Of a stretch of 38,735 nucleotides of DNA, positions 16,881 through 24,675 are shown piece by piece. The stretch is from CAYWHE01 sp964458125. Lineage in GTDB: Bacteria; Bacteroidota; Bacteroidia; AKYH767-A; OLB10. The stretch is from the NCBI GenBank assembly GCA_964458125.1, contig CAYWHE010000006.1:1-38735 (forward strand), written 5' to 3'. The translations under genes were made by a program, and so were the position numbers. Below the pieces are notes generated by a model. The model did no database searches and was not told where the DNA came from. It saw only the letters and a program-made list of their open reading frames with translations. Each line of letters opens with the position of its first letter. Position 1 is the stretch's first letter.

Positions 16881-17486
16881 TCAAAATTTAACATTCCCCT
16901 CGTAAAGGGAAAAAAAAGTCACGCTGACGGCAAAGCCGATCAATCCTGAAATGAGGGCATGACGGGTTTTAATATCCCTTGCCCTGCGCTGATAGCCCTG
17001 TATGAATTCTTCGGATTTCTGTTCCGGGTAAACCGCATCGATGGGAAGTTTGACTTTGGGAGAAATCCTTCCGGCTATGGTGCCATAGAGAAGGGGTACG
17101 GGAAGGCCGTAAAAAGTAAAATAGCTGCCGACGGCTCCGGCCATTATACCGCCCACCACAACGGACGGCTTGTGGTAATACAGTTTGGCAGCCTGCTCTC
17201 CTTTAATGAAGATGCGCATCTGCTCTATCGTGAGATCATATCCCGTATCCGGTTCATAGATGATCCGCTCCTGTTGGTCCGTGTCCGTTATGCTGAATAC
17301 CCGGAAACGGTCAACACTGCCCCGTTTCTCCTTATTGCCCTTCATCCGCGTAAAGGAGATTTTCTCACTTTTTACCGTAAAACTTTTAATAGTCAATTCA
17401 TTGCCGTTCAGCATGAGAATCTTTTGTTGCCCGCTGCATGTCAGATAAAGAAAGAAAAAAAGGAGAGGCGAAAGTACTTTTAACAT
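16881..17486 (-). CDS. Hypothetical protein with signal peptide and two membrane segments
   Basis: This 201-aa protein begins with a hydrophobic leader (VLSPLLFFFLYLTC then SGQQ). A small beta-rich part follows (MLNGNELTIKSFTV to RFRVFSITD), a type common in exported Bacteroidota proteins. Two hydrophobic segments come after it: residues ~109-140 (VVVGGIMAGAVGSYFTFYG) and near the C-terminus (ISGLIGFAVSVTFFSLY). I do not recognise a named family. It is the first gene of the operon with the UbiA-like protein and kynureninase, and a -7 box lies 18 bases upstream of the ATG. The frame runs further upstream, but the ATG at 17486 sits at the signal peptide and behind the promoter. Role unknown, probably envelope. 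Confidence 0.72.
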   Translation of the reverse strand: MLKVLSPLLFFFLYLTCSGQQKILMLNGNELTIKSFTVKSEKISFTRMKGNKEKRGSVDRFRVFSITDTDQQERIIYEPDTGYDLTIEQMRIFIKGEQAAKLYYHKPSVVVGGIMAGAVGSYFTFYGLPVPLLYGTIAGRISPKVKLPIDAVYPEQKSEEFIQGYQRRARDIKTRHALISGLIGFAVSVTFFSLYEGNVKF

Positions 17487-17503
17487 AAAACCGAAATTCT
17501 TTT

Positions 17504-17511
17504 CAAAACTA
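17504..17511 (-). promoter_or_regulatory. -7 box of the hypothetical-UbiA-kynU operon
   Basis: TAGTTTTG on the reverse strand matches TAnnTTTG and would start transcription near 17497, about 11 bases before the ATG. No clear -33 box is visible. Confidence 0.42.
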
Positions 17512-17552
17512 CAAAAAAATAGGTTTTGAAAATATGAAACGGAGAAAAGCCA

Positions 17553-17593
17553 TAAAAAAAGCAACCGGCACGGAAGGATTCCGGCCGGCTGCT
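17553..17593 (-). terminator. Strong intrinsic terminator of the 62-aa peptide gene
   Basis: On the reverse strand AGCAGCCGGC-CGGAA pairs with TTCCG-(T)-GCCGGTTGCT around a 3-nt loop and runs into seven T residues. The two stem blocks give about 15 bp. It ends the transcript of the small gene at 17616-17804 about 25 bases after its stop. Confidence 0.8.
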
Positions 17594-17615
17594 AAAACAA
17601 ACCCCAAGCTAATTT

Positions 17616-17804
17616 TTACAGGCAGTTCACCATGGCAATGGCAGCGCTGACCATGCAGATCAGGTCTATCATACCGTTTTTAATGAATGCTTTCATTTGA
17701 TTTTTTTTATCGTTACTGAATACGGTGGTGCGTTCGCTCCAGTTGTAGAATCCGGAAAACTCATCATTTTGATTGCGAAATGCGGAGGTGGTTGAAGTTT
17801 TCAT
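17616..17804 (-). CDS. 62-aa peptide of unknown function in its own transcription unit
   Basis: From the ATG at 17804 the gene encodes 62 residues. A Ser/Thr/Asn-rich N-terminus (MKTSTTSAFRNQNDEF) is followed by an aromatic patch (FSGFYNW), a basic stretch (NDKKNQMKAFIKNG) and a hydrophobic C-terminal tail with two cysteines (MIDLICMVSAAIAMVNCL). There is no signal peptide, Gly-Gly leader site or known motif. The frame extends 23 codons upstream, but those lie across the promoter, so the ATG at 17804 is the start. A consensus promoter and a strong terminator bracket it tightly, suggesting an abundant ~250-nt mRNA. The LytTR regulator gene lies just upstream on the same strand. Possible roles (peptide signal, ribosomally made modified peptide, membrane-active toxin) are guesses; no modification or export genes are nearby. 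Confidence 0.62.
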   Translation of the reverse strand: MKTSTTSAFRNQNDEFSGFYNWSERTTVFSNDKKNQMKAFIKNGMIDLICMVSAAIAMVNCL

Positions 17805-17842
17805 GGTTTGGTGTTTTTGGGTGTTTGTTTGAATTGATGAAT

Positions 17843-17874
17843 CAAAAATACACCCATCCGGCCCGGATGACAAT
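17843..17874 (-). promoter_or_regulatory. Promoter of the 62-aa peptide gene
   Basis: On the reverse strand ATTG (17871-17874), 20 nt, then TATTTTTG (17843-17850), an exact TAnnTTTG -7 box. It predicts a start near 17836 and a ~32-nt leader rich in CAAACA/CCAAA. Confidence 0.6.
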
Positions 17875-17895
17875 TTAAAATGATTGAACGGCGGA

Positions 17896-17916
17896 AAAAA
17901 CCGATTAACCGGTTAA
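17896..17916 (-). promoter_or_regulatory. 12-bp palindrome: operator or weak terminator
   Basis: TTAACCGGTTAA (17905-17916) is a perfect palindrome in the gap between the regulator gene and the peptide promoter. On the reverse strand AACCG-GTTAAT-CGGTT followed by T residues could also act as a weak terminator for the regulator gene. Its distance, about 31-42 bp above the -33 box, also fits an activator site. Confidence 0.35.
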
Positions 17917-17942
17917 AAAAGGGGAATAAACGGGATCGGGTT

Positions 17943-18695
17943 TTACAATTCGGAAAGCCTTTTCAGGAATTCTTCCTTGCGCCTTCGGGAAACATCCACA
18001 CTGGAATCGTCAATCATGGTTACAATTCCCCCTTCTCCCTTCACATAATTCTTGATATGTACCAGGTTGATGAGATGGGAATTATGCACCCTGAAAAAAT
18101 TATAGTCGTCCAGGATTTCCTCAAATTCCTTGAGGGTTTTGGCCACGACAATCTTGTTTTTATTGGTCAGGAAAAAGGTGGTATAGTTCACATCCGATTC
18201 ACAGCGGATGATGTCCTGTACCGGCACAAAGTTGATCCCGTTGAGGGTGGGAAGGGCCAGTTTTTTATTGGGGTTGTTGATTTTTTTTAGATTCTCAAAA
18301 AGTGTCCTGAACTGTTCGTTTGCATCATGGCTGTTGATTTTCTGTTCCAGCCGGCCCAGGGCTTCGTTCATGTCCTCCACGCCAAAGGGTTTCAGCAGGT
18401 AATCCAGCGCGCTGAATTTGATGGCCTGCATGGCATAATGATTATGGGCTGTGGTGAAAATCACGTCAAAGTTAAAATCATCCAGCTGCTCCAGCAGATT
18501 AAAGCCTGTTGAATTGCCGATTTCCACATCCAGGAATATCAGCCGTGGCTTCTGTTTGCGGATGGCCATCACACCTTCCTCGACGGTCGAACATTGTGCC
18601 AGCAAATCAATTTTATCCGAAAAATGCTTTTCCAGCATGGAACTCAGCGTGTCCCTGCAATGCTGTTCATCGTCAATGAGTATTGCCCGGATCAT
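17943..18695 (-). CDS. LytTR-family response regulator
   Basis: The 250-aa protein has a receiver domain (residues 1-120) with acidic pocket D8/D9, phospho-acceptor D56 (IFLDVEIG), the conserved Thr in FTTAH and Lys102 (LLKPF). A LytTR DNA-binding domain spans about residues 140-250, with landmarks IIRCESDVNYTTFFL, FFRVHNSHLINL and VSRRRKEEFLKRL. Such regulators bind short direct repeats upstream of target promoters. In Bacteroidota they usually pair with a 7TM or TPR histidine kinase (LytS/YehU type). No kinase gene flanks it here, so the partner must be elsewhere. The ATG at 18695 is preceded by a good promoter. The next gene in the same direction is the 62-aa peptide, which has its own promoter and is a candidate target. 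Confidence 0.92.
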   Translation of the reverse strand: MIRAILIDDEQHCRDTLSSMLEKHFSDKIDLLAQCSTVEEGVMAIRKQKPRLIFLDVEIGNSTGFNLLEQLDDFNFDVIFTTAHNHYAMQAIKFSALDYLLKPFGVEDMNEALGRLEQKINSHDANEQFRTLFENLKKINNPNKKLALPTLNGINFVPVQDIIRCESDVNYTTFFLTNKNKIVVAKTLKEFEEILDDYNFFRVHNSHLINLVHIKNYVKGEGGIVTMIDDSSVDVSRRRKEEFLKRLSEL

Positions 18696-18718
18696 TTTTA
18701 CGGTCTTGATTTTCCCTG

Positions 18719-18749
18719 CAAATGTAAAAAAACTGAAAGCAGGGGCAAG
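18719..18749 (-). promoter_or_regulatory. Promoter of the LytTR regulator gene
   Basis: Reverse strand: CTTG (18746-18749), 19 nt, TACATTTG (18719-18726), an exact TAnnTTTG. It gives a leader of about 18 nt before the ATG. Confidence 0.52.
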
Positions 18750-18825
18750 TTATAAAATATTTGAAGATTCCCGTGCACGAAATTAAAATTACAAGCTCAT
18801 TCACCGGGATGGACCCGTGGTATAG

Positions 18826-19818
18826 TCAGGCAATAAAACCCTTTGCCTGCAGGTATTCGGCTATTTGTATGGCATTGGTGGCCGCTCCTTTTCTCAGGTT
18901 ATCCGAAACAATCCACATGTTCAGGGTATTGGGCTGCGATTCATCCCTTCTCAGCCTGCCCACAAAAACGGCATCCTTTCCATGGGCCATTAAGGGCATG
19001 GGATAAATGAAATTTTCTACATCATCCTGCACCACCACGCCGGGTGCCTGTTCCAGGAGCGCCCGGACAACAGCGAGATCAAAATCATTCTTAAATTCCA
19101 CATTCACCGATTCCGAATGCCCGCCTGTGACCGGTACCCTTACCGTAGTGGCCGTTGCCCGGATATCCGGATCGCCCAGGATCTTTCGTGTTTCATTCAC
19201 CATTTTCATTTCCTCCCGGGTGTAGCCGTTTTCGGTAAATACATCACACTGGGGAATGCAATTCCGGTATATCTGGTAATGATAGGCCATCACACCCTTA
19301 ATTCCTGCTGTCTCATTTTCAAGTTGCTTCAGCGCTTTGGCACCTGTTCCGGTCACGGATTGATAGGTTGAAATCACCAGCCGCCTGATCCCATATTTCC
19401 GGTGAAGCGGAGCCAGCGCCATAACCATTTGAATAGTCGAGCAGTTGGGATTGGCGATAATTTTATCCTGCGGTTCCAGGCTGGAAGCGTTGATTTCAGG
19501 GACCACCAGTTTTTTTTCCGGATCCATTCGCCAGGCGGAAGAATTATCAACTACCGTTATGCCGGCGGTGGCAAAGCGGGGCGCCCATTCCAGGGATGTG
19601 CTTCCCCCGGCCGAAAAAACAGCCAGGGCCGGTTTCCTGTCAATGGCTTCCTGCATACCGATGATGCGAAAGAACTTCCCGTTAAAGGTGATTTCTTTGC
19701 CCACTGATTTCTCAGAAGCTACGGCCAGCAATTCGGAAACCGGAAATTTTCGTTCTTCCAGCACTTTTAACATCACGCCTCCGACCAGCCCGGTGGCGCC
19801 AACAACAGCTACTTTCAT
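18826..19818 (-). CDS. asd: Aspartate-semialdehyde dehydrogenase
   Basis: This 330-aa NADPH-dependent enzyme reduces aspartyl phosphate to aspartate semialdehyde, the branch point to lysine/diaminopimelate, threonine and methionine. The Rossmann motif GATGLVG (7-13), the catalytic Cys126 in NPNCSTIQ and the catalytic-region His234 in TGGHSESV are present. The phosphate-binding SSAWRMDP is also present. Length is typical for the bacterial Asd. The ATG at 19818 fits the Rossmann start exactly (MKVAVVGA). It is transcribed divergently from the lamin-tail gene across a 90-base gap; no exact promoter box was found for it there. Aspartokinase is not adjacent, so it is not part of a local lysine operon. 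Confidence 0.95.
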   Translation of the reverse strand: MKVAVVGATGLVGGVMLKVLEERKFPVSELLAVASEKSVGKEITFNGKFFRIIGMQEAIDRKPALAVFSAGGSTSLEWAPRFATAGITVVDNSSAWRMDPEKKLVVPEINASSLEPQDKIIANPNCSTIQMVMALAPLHRKYGIRRLVISTYQSVTGTGAKALKQLENETAGIKGVMAYHYQIYRNCIPQCDVFTENGYTREEMKMVNETRKILGDPDIRATATTVRVPVTGGHSESVNVEFKNDFDLAVVRALLEQAPGVVVQDDVENFIYPMPLMAHGKDAVFVGRLRRDESQPNTLNMWIVSDNLRKGAATNAIQIAEYLQAKGFIA

Positions 19819-19908
19819 ATGACCAATAATTGTTTCGATGAAAAACGTCCCTGTTGCAGTTCTTTGGGATGTTTTTCGGATAAATATTTACTTTTACTTT
19901 TTTAAAAC

Positions 19909-22560
19909 ATGATGCGCACAAAAGTAAAGACAAAAGTAACCGGAATCACGATGTTTCTCTGCATCGTTTCAGGAATATTAAATACTTCCATCGCCCAATT
20001 GGTTGAAAATTTCAGTGACGGGGATTTTACCGCAAACCCGGCCTGGTCGGGTGAAACAGCGCTCTGGCAGGTTACCGGCGGTCAGTTGAATTCCAATTCA
20101 CCCAATCCATCCACCACTTTTTATTTAAGCACGCCTGCCCCATCCGCTTCCGGTTATGAATGGAGGATCTACCTGAACCTGAAATTTGCCACATCCGGAG
20201 CGAACCTGGTTGATGTGTACCTGGTTTCCGATTCAGCCGATCTGAAGGCAAACGGCAGTGGTTATTTTGTCCGTATTGGCGGAACAACCGATGAAATCAG
20301 TCTGTATCGAAAGGATGCAGGCCTGGAGATAAAAATCATTGACGGAACCGACGCGCGTTCACAGGTGAATTCCACCGATAATTTCATTCACCTTAAAGTC
20401 ATCCGGTCTGCGTCAGATGACTGGACACTGGAGGACGACAATACCGGCTCAGGGACAAACTTCTTTAATGAGGGCAGCATCAACGATGCTACCTATGCCT
20501 CGGGTGTCTACTTTGGAATATCCGTAACCCAGTCCACGGCCAGCTTTTTCAGCAAGCATTTTTTTGATGACATTTATGCCGGACCGGTAATCCAGGACAC
20601 CACGCCTCCGTCAATCGTTTCGATTGCCGCCGCCAGCGCCAACCAGGCTGATGTTCTTTTTAGTGAAGCCGTTGAACAGTCTTCCGCACAAACAGCACTC
20701 AATTATACCGGCAATAACGGACTGGGAAGCCCGGCTAATGCTGTCCGCGATGGTAACAACCCGGCTCTGGTGCACCTGACCTTCGCCGGACTATTTACTT
20801 CGGGCCTGACGTATACACTTTCCATTAACGGGGTTCAGGATATGACGGGTAATGCCGTATCGGCTGCGGCAGCCAATTTTACCTACTTAACACCTGTAAC
20901 AGCATCGCCCCGTGATGTCATTCTCAATGAAATAATGGCCGACCCCTCCCCACCTGCAGGACTTCCGGCCGTTGAATTTGTGGAGCTGTACAACAGGAGT
21001 CTGAAAACATTTGATCTTTCGAACTGGACCGTGACCGACGGATCTTCCTCCGGCATATTGCCGTTCTTTATCCTGTCCCCCGGACAGTTTGTTATCCTGT
21101 GCCCGGTACAGGATACCGCAACCTTTTCTTCCTTCGGGCCGGTTGCCGGTATCGCTGGATTTCCAGGCCTGAATAACGATGGCGATAACCTCAGGTTGCT
21201 GGATGACCAGGCTGCAATAGTAGATGAAGTCGGTTATTCCGATGCCTGGTACGGCGATGCGGTTAAAATGGACGGGGGCTGGACCCTGGAACTAATAAAC
21301 CCGGAATACCCATTCAACTGTTCGGATTCTTTAAACTGGAGTGCTTCTTTAAGCGCCATTGGCGGAACACCGGGACAACAAAACAGCATTTATTCAACCC
21401 TTCCTGATAGTGTTGGCCCCGTTTTTATTTCTGCTTTGGCTACGGATTCTCTTCATCTGCTGGTTTGCTTCAGCGAAGGTGTTCCGCAGCATCTCTCCGG
21501 TGACACCAACAACTATTTTATTGATCAGAATATTGGCAAACCCCAGGGCGCCATTCCGCTTCCCGGTGATGCCTGTGTGGAATTAATCCTTCAGCAGCCA
21601 CTCACAAGCGGATTGACGTATTCCCTGTCTCAGGTTAACCTCACCGATTGCTGGGGAAATCCAATGACATCCGGAATCATTACGTTTGCTTATTATGAAA
21701 CGGAAGAAGCCGATTCGGGCGACCTGGTCATCAATGAAATTTTATTTGATCCGAGACCTTATGGCTATGATTTCCTGGAAATCTATAACCGTTCCGGTAA
21801 AAACATTGATTTGTCATCCCTGCAGGTGGCCAGTGCCGATATCCTGACGGGGACGATAACAGCGTACAGCAGCATTACTTCCAAGAAGGCGCTTTTATTG
21901 CCGGGTGAATATGCCGTTGTCACCGAAAGTAGCGCCGACATTCAATCCCGCTACAGCGTGAGTTTTCCCGATAAACTCTTCGAAGTAGCCGACCTTCCGC
22001 CGATGAATGATGATGAAGGCAGGATCCTGTTGCTGAATCAGGCCCAGGAAAGACTGGATGATTTTTATTACAGGGATGATTTTCATTTCCCCCTGATGAA
22101 TGATGTGGAAGGTGTTTCCCTGGAAAGGCTTTCTGCCGGACGGCCAACCAATGATCAGTCTAACTGGCATTCAGCGGCTCAAACGGCTGGGTTTGGTACG
22201 CCTACGTACCGGAACTCCGAAAACAGCGAAGCAGGAAGTCCGGGGGAGGCCTTCAGCATCAATCCCGATATTTTTTCACCCGATGCTGATGGTTACCACG
22301 ATGTAGTCAACATCCTATATCATTTCAGTGAACCGGGTTATGTGGCCAATGTTACGGTTTATGACGGACGGGGAAGGCTGGTCCGGAAACTGGTCAGGAA
22401 CGAGCTGCTGGGTAACGATGGCTCTTTTAGCTGGGATGGAATCAATGAGGACAGGGAAAAGGCGGCCATTGGCATTTACGTTATTTACATTGAAGTCTTC
22501 AATACTTCGGGTGATGTCAGGAAGTATAAAAAAACCTGTGTGCTGGGAAGCAAACTGTAG
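19909..22560 (+). CDS. T9SS surface protein with two lamin tail domains
   Basis: The 883-aa protein begins with a basic n-region and a signal peptide (ITMFLCIVSGILN then TSIAQ). An N-terminal beta-sandwich (residues ~30-225, FSDGDFTANPAW onward) resembles a concanavalin-like sugar-binding fold. A bacterial Ig-like domain (~228-330) precedes a first lamin tail domain (~336-475, VILNEIMADPSPP to DEVGYSDAW). A second Ig-like segment and a second lamin tail domain (~604-760, LVINEILFDP to RLSAGRPTNDQSNW) come next. The last ~100 residues (PDIFSPDADGYHDV to KKTCVLG) resemble gliding-motility-type T9SS C-terminal or FlgD-like domains. It is probably surface exposed; the function of lamin tail domains in bacteria is not settled. 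The first of two tandem ATGs is taken. It is tail-to-tail with the 131-aa gene, 9 bases apart. Confidence 0.88.
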   Translation: MMRTKVKTKVTGITMFLCIVSGILNTSIAQLVENFSDGDFTANPAWSGETALWQVTGGQLNSNSPNPSTTFYLSTPAPSASGYEWRIYLNLKFATSGANLVDVYLVSDSADLKANGSGYFVRIGGTTDEISLYRKDAGLEIKIIDGTDARSQVNSTDNFIHLKVIRSASDDWTLEDDNTGSGTNFFNEGSINDATYASGVYFGISVTQSTASFFSKHFFDDIYAGPVIQDTTPPSIVSIAAASANQADVLFSEAVEQSSAQTALNYTGNNGLGSPANAVRDGNNPALVHLTFAGLFTSGLTYTLSINGVQDMTGNAVSAAAANFTYLTPVTASPRDVILNEIMADPSPPAGLPAVEFVELYNRSLKTFDLSNWTVTDGSSSGILPFFILSPGQFVILCPVQDTATFSSFGPVAGIAGFPGLNNDGDNLRLLDDQAAIVDEVGYSDAWYGDAVKMDGGWTLELINPEYPFNCSDSLNWSASLSAIGGTPGQQNSIYSTLPDSVGPVFISALATDSLHLLVCFSEGVPQHLSGDTNNYFIDQNIGKPQGAIPLPGDACVELILQQPLTSGLTYSLSQVNLTDCWGNPMTSGIITFAYYETEEADSGDLVINEILFDPRPYGYDFLEIYNRSGKNIDLSSLQVASADILTGTITAYSSITSKKALLLPGEYAVVTESSADIQSRYSVSFPDKLFEVADLPPMNDDEGRILLLNQAQERLDDFYYRDDFHFPLMNDVEGVSLERLSAGRPTNDQSNWHSAAQTAGFGTPTYRNSENSEAGSPGEAFSINPDIFSPDADGYHDVVNILYHFSEPGYVANVTVYDGRGRLVRKLVRNELLGNDGSFSWDGINEDREKAAIGIYVIYIEVFNTSGDVRKYKKTCVLGSKL

Positions 22561-22569
22561 TCGACGCTT

Positions 22570-22965
22570 TCAAATGACCATCACGGCAACCATGATCCTG
22601 CTGACTCCAAAACTGGATAACAGGCGACTGCATTTATAAGGGATGCTGTTGATGAAGCGGGTGCAACCGGCACCGATGGACAAAGTGCCGAAATCATATT
22701 TGATGGTTTCTCCCGAGCAGGTGATGATGTTGATGATCCACCTGAAAAGAACTTCCTGGTCAGTGGTATTTTCGATCCGGTGATTGGCCTCCAGTTGATT
22801 TTCCGGATCAAATTTCATCGAATGAACGATTCCTCCCTGGTCCGATATCAGGTTCCAGCCCATTTCATTGTTCATGGCATGGATATTACCCAGCTGGTCG
22901 ATGTATCCGTTCAGCGTGGTTAATACAACAGAAGTGTTGGCGGGTTTTGGCTGGTTTGCTTTCAT
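22570..22965 (-). CDS. Conserved-looking hypothetical protein, 131 aa
   Basis: The frame runs from an ATG at 22965 to a stop 9 bases from the convergent lamin-tail gene. There is no signal peptide. The sequence looks like a soluble beta-sandwich: strands around SVVLTTLNGYIDQLG, then ANHRIENTTDQEVLFRWI, and YDFGTLSIGAGCTRF. The phrase pattern (ENTTDQEVLFRWIIN) resembles immunoglobulin-like extracellular or chaperone-type domains, but I recognise no family. The last residues are hydrophobic (RIMVAVMVI). A promoter with matching -7 box lies 32 bases upstream of the ATG, supporting expression. Function unknown. Confidence 0.6.
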   Translation of the reverse strand: MKANQPKPANTSVVLTTLNGYIDQLGNIHAMNNEMGWNLISDQGGIVHSMKFDPENQLEANHRIENTTDQEVLFRWIINIITCSGETIKYDFGTLSIGAGCTRFINSIPYKCSRLLSSFGVSRIMVAVMVI

Positions 22966-22996
22966 GTCAGTACAGGGTTTAAATTGTTTGAGGATT

Positions 22997-23027
22997 CAAA
23001 TCTACATTCACTTTCTCCTGATGACAA
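22997..23027 (-). promoter_or_regulatory. Promoter of the 131-aa hypothetical gene
   Basis: Reverse strand: GTTG (23024-23027), 19 nt, TAGATTTG (22997-23004), an exact TAnnTTTG. Leader length would be about 25 nt. Confidence 0.5.
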
Positions 23028-23353
23028 CTCAGAATTAGTAACCGGGCATTTTGCATGAATAAGTGGCGTTTTCGGGTTAGGAGCCGGTAACCAGCTTATT
23101 TTTGTCTTTTGATCCTTGGATGCCGTTTTTTCGGATACGGCAGCATGTTCCCGGATAGAAGGAAAATCAGTCCGTACAACTGTTTCTATTGGTATCTTCA
23201 GTTTATTCAGGAATAAAAAACATGGATATAAACCGGTCAGGATTCTGCAGGCCTTATGAATCGTTGCCTGAACAGCGTATTCCCGAAATGATGAAGAAAA
23301 ATATTGTTTGAAAGAAAAAGTAAACTTTCCGGTCCGCCAAAATGAAGTTACCC
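23028..23353. other. Intergenic region behind the glycosyltransferase gene
   Basis: A 131-codon reverse frame (22962-23357) crosses this stretch, but it opens only with a TTG and has no internal Met, an atypical composition and a promoter inside it. I regard it as non-coding. GTAACCGGGC (near 23038) and GCCGGTAACC (near 23084) are similar but do not form a clean stem. No other feature seen. Confidence 0.45.
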
Positions 23354-24508
23354 TCAACCCTGGCGGGAAGCCAGGATAATTTCATTGAACCGTTTTTCCA
23401 GTTCACGGATGTGAATGCTGATTTCGAACTGGTTTTTTATGTGCTCGCGGTTCTCCGCACGATAGCCCCAGTTCCGGATTTCCCACATTTTTTTGGCAAA
23501 TAAATCAACATCCTTTTCCTCCACCAGAAAACCATGTGTAGCGTCTTTCACCATTTCAGGAATTCCCCCGTGCCAGGTCGACAGGATCGGAAGTTCCATG
23601 GCCATGGCTTCCATGATGGAATTGGTGCAGGCTTCGGAATCCCCTGTTTCGCTGGTGATGCTGTGATGAACAAAGCAATTCGCTTCTTCCATAAGTTGCC
23701 TAGCCTCCTGTTGGGTGACAAGACCTTTAAAAATTACCCGATCCTCAAGCCCGTATTGCTTCACCAGTTGTTTGATTTCTTCAAAATGAGGCCCGTTGCC
23801 GCCAAAAACGAGCCTGCAGTTAAAGTCCGGATGTGCTTCTCTGAGTTTCTTAAAGGCCATCACGGTATAATAATGCCCCTTTTTGGTATGGAAACTGGAA
23901 ACCTGCAAGAAGGTAAAGGGTTCTTTGGGAGTCGTGTAGTTGGTCCGTTTAAACAATTGTATATTGATGCCACAATAAACTGTCGTGGCCTTTTCCAGGG
24001 ATATCTGGTTTTTATTGAAATTTCCCCTGAAAAAATCACAGGCCAGGAAAATGTGGATATTCGGCTGCTGAAGGTGGCTTTTCAGCAGGTTCACATAAGA
24101 TCTGCGGTTGAATTTAAAGGTGGCATCATAACCATGAAAGGTAATCACCACCGGTGTCTGGCTGTAATCGAAATTGTCCAGTAACCTGAGCGCCTGGTAT
24201 CCAAAATGACAATGGATGATATCCGGTCGGAACTTTTCTATTGCCTGGGTAACCTGGTGACTGTAGATGCCGTTTTTAAAAGTCAGCCGGAGATCGTAAA
24301 TCTCCATATACCACCGGATTTTACGTAAAACCGGGTTCAGGAAATAGGGGATTTCCACCACGTTTGCGAAAGGAAATTTCTTTTCATTGATGCGTTCGGT
24401 GCACAGGTACATCACATCATGCCCCTGCTGCGTCAGCCCTATAACTTCATTATAAATGAAGGTTGTAGTATCCTCACAAAAAAAATCTGAAAAAAGAAGA
24501 ATGCGCAT
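23354..24508 (-). CDS. GT4-type glycosyltransferase (GT-B fold)
   Basis: The 384-aa cytoplasmic protein has the two-domain GT-B layout. The N-terminal domain starts MRILLFSDFF and holds IIHCHFGYQALRLL and VVITFHGYDATF. The C-terminal nucleotide-sugar domain has FTFLQVSSFHTKKG, LVFGGNGP and the E-x7-E motif SEACTNSIMEAM followed by LPILSTWHGGIPEMV. Retaining GT4 enzymes of this kind transfer sugars from nucleotide donors during exopolysaccharide, O-antigen or glycolipid assembly; donor and acceptor cannot be read from sequence. It stands alone rather than in a polysaccharide cluster. The ATG at 24508 fits the N-terminal strand. It is read in the same direction as the S41 protease gene, 167 bases downstream of it. 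Confidence 0.9.
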   Translation of the reverse strand: MRILLFSDFFCEDTTTFIYNEVIGLTQQGHDVMYLCTERINEKKFPFANVVEIPYFLNPVLRKIRWYMEIYDLRLTFKNGIYSHQVTQAIEKFRPDIIHCHFGYQALRLLDNFDYSQTPVVITFHGYDATFKFNRRSYVNLLKSHLQQPNIHIFLACDFFRGNFNKNQISLEKATTVYCGINIQLFKRTNYTTPKEPFTFLQVSSFHTKKGHYYTVMAFKKLREAHPDFNCRLVFGGNGPHFEEIKQLVKQYGLEDRVIFKGLVTQQEARQLMEEANCFVHHSITSETGDSEACTNSIMEAMAMELPILSTWHGGIPEMVKDATHGFLVEEKDVDLFAKKMWEIRNWGYRAENREHIKNQFEISIHIRELEKRFNEIILASRQG

Positions 24509-24675
24509 TTGCTGAATCAGGGAAACAATAGTAGCGATTTTATGAAATACCGTGATGAAATAATGATGAACATCAGAAGGTCCATGTCCTGTTTATTATT
24601 TTGTTGCGGGTAATCATACGGATAACAGGCCGAAAGGTTTTGTTTCAAAGTCTGATACCCGACTATTTTGCCGGG

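Noticed and set aside
22962..23357. 131-codon reverse frame between the glycosyltransferase and the 131-aa gene, overlapping each by a few bases
   Set aside because: It can only start at a TTG, has no internal Met, has an atypical composition, and a good promoter for the next gene lies inside it.
24600..24675. ACCCG/CGGGT stem behind the S41 protease gene as terminator
   Set aside because: Only 5 bp with no T-run; too weak to call.
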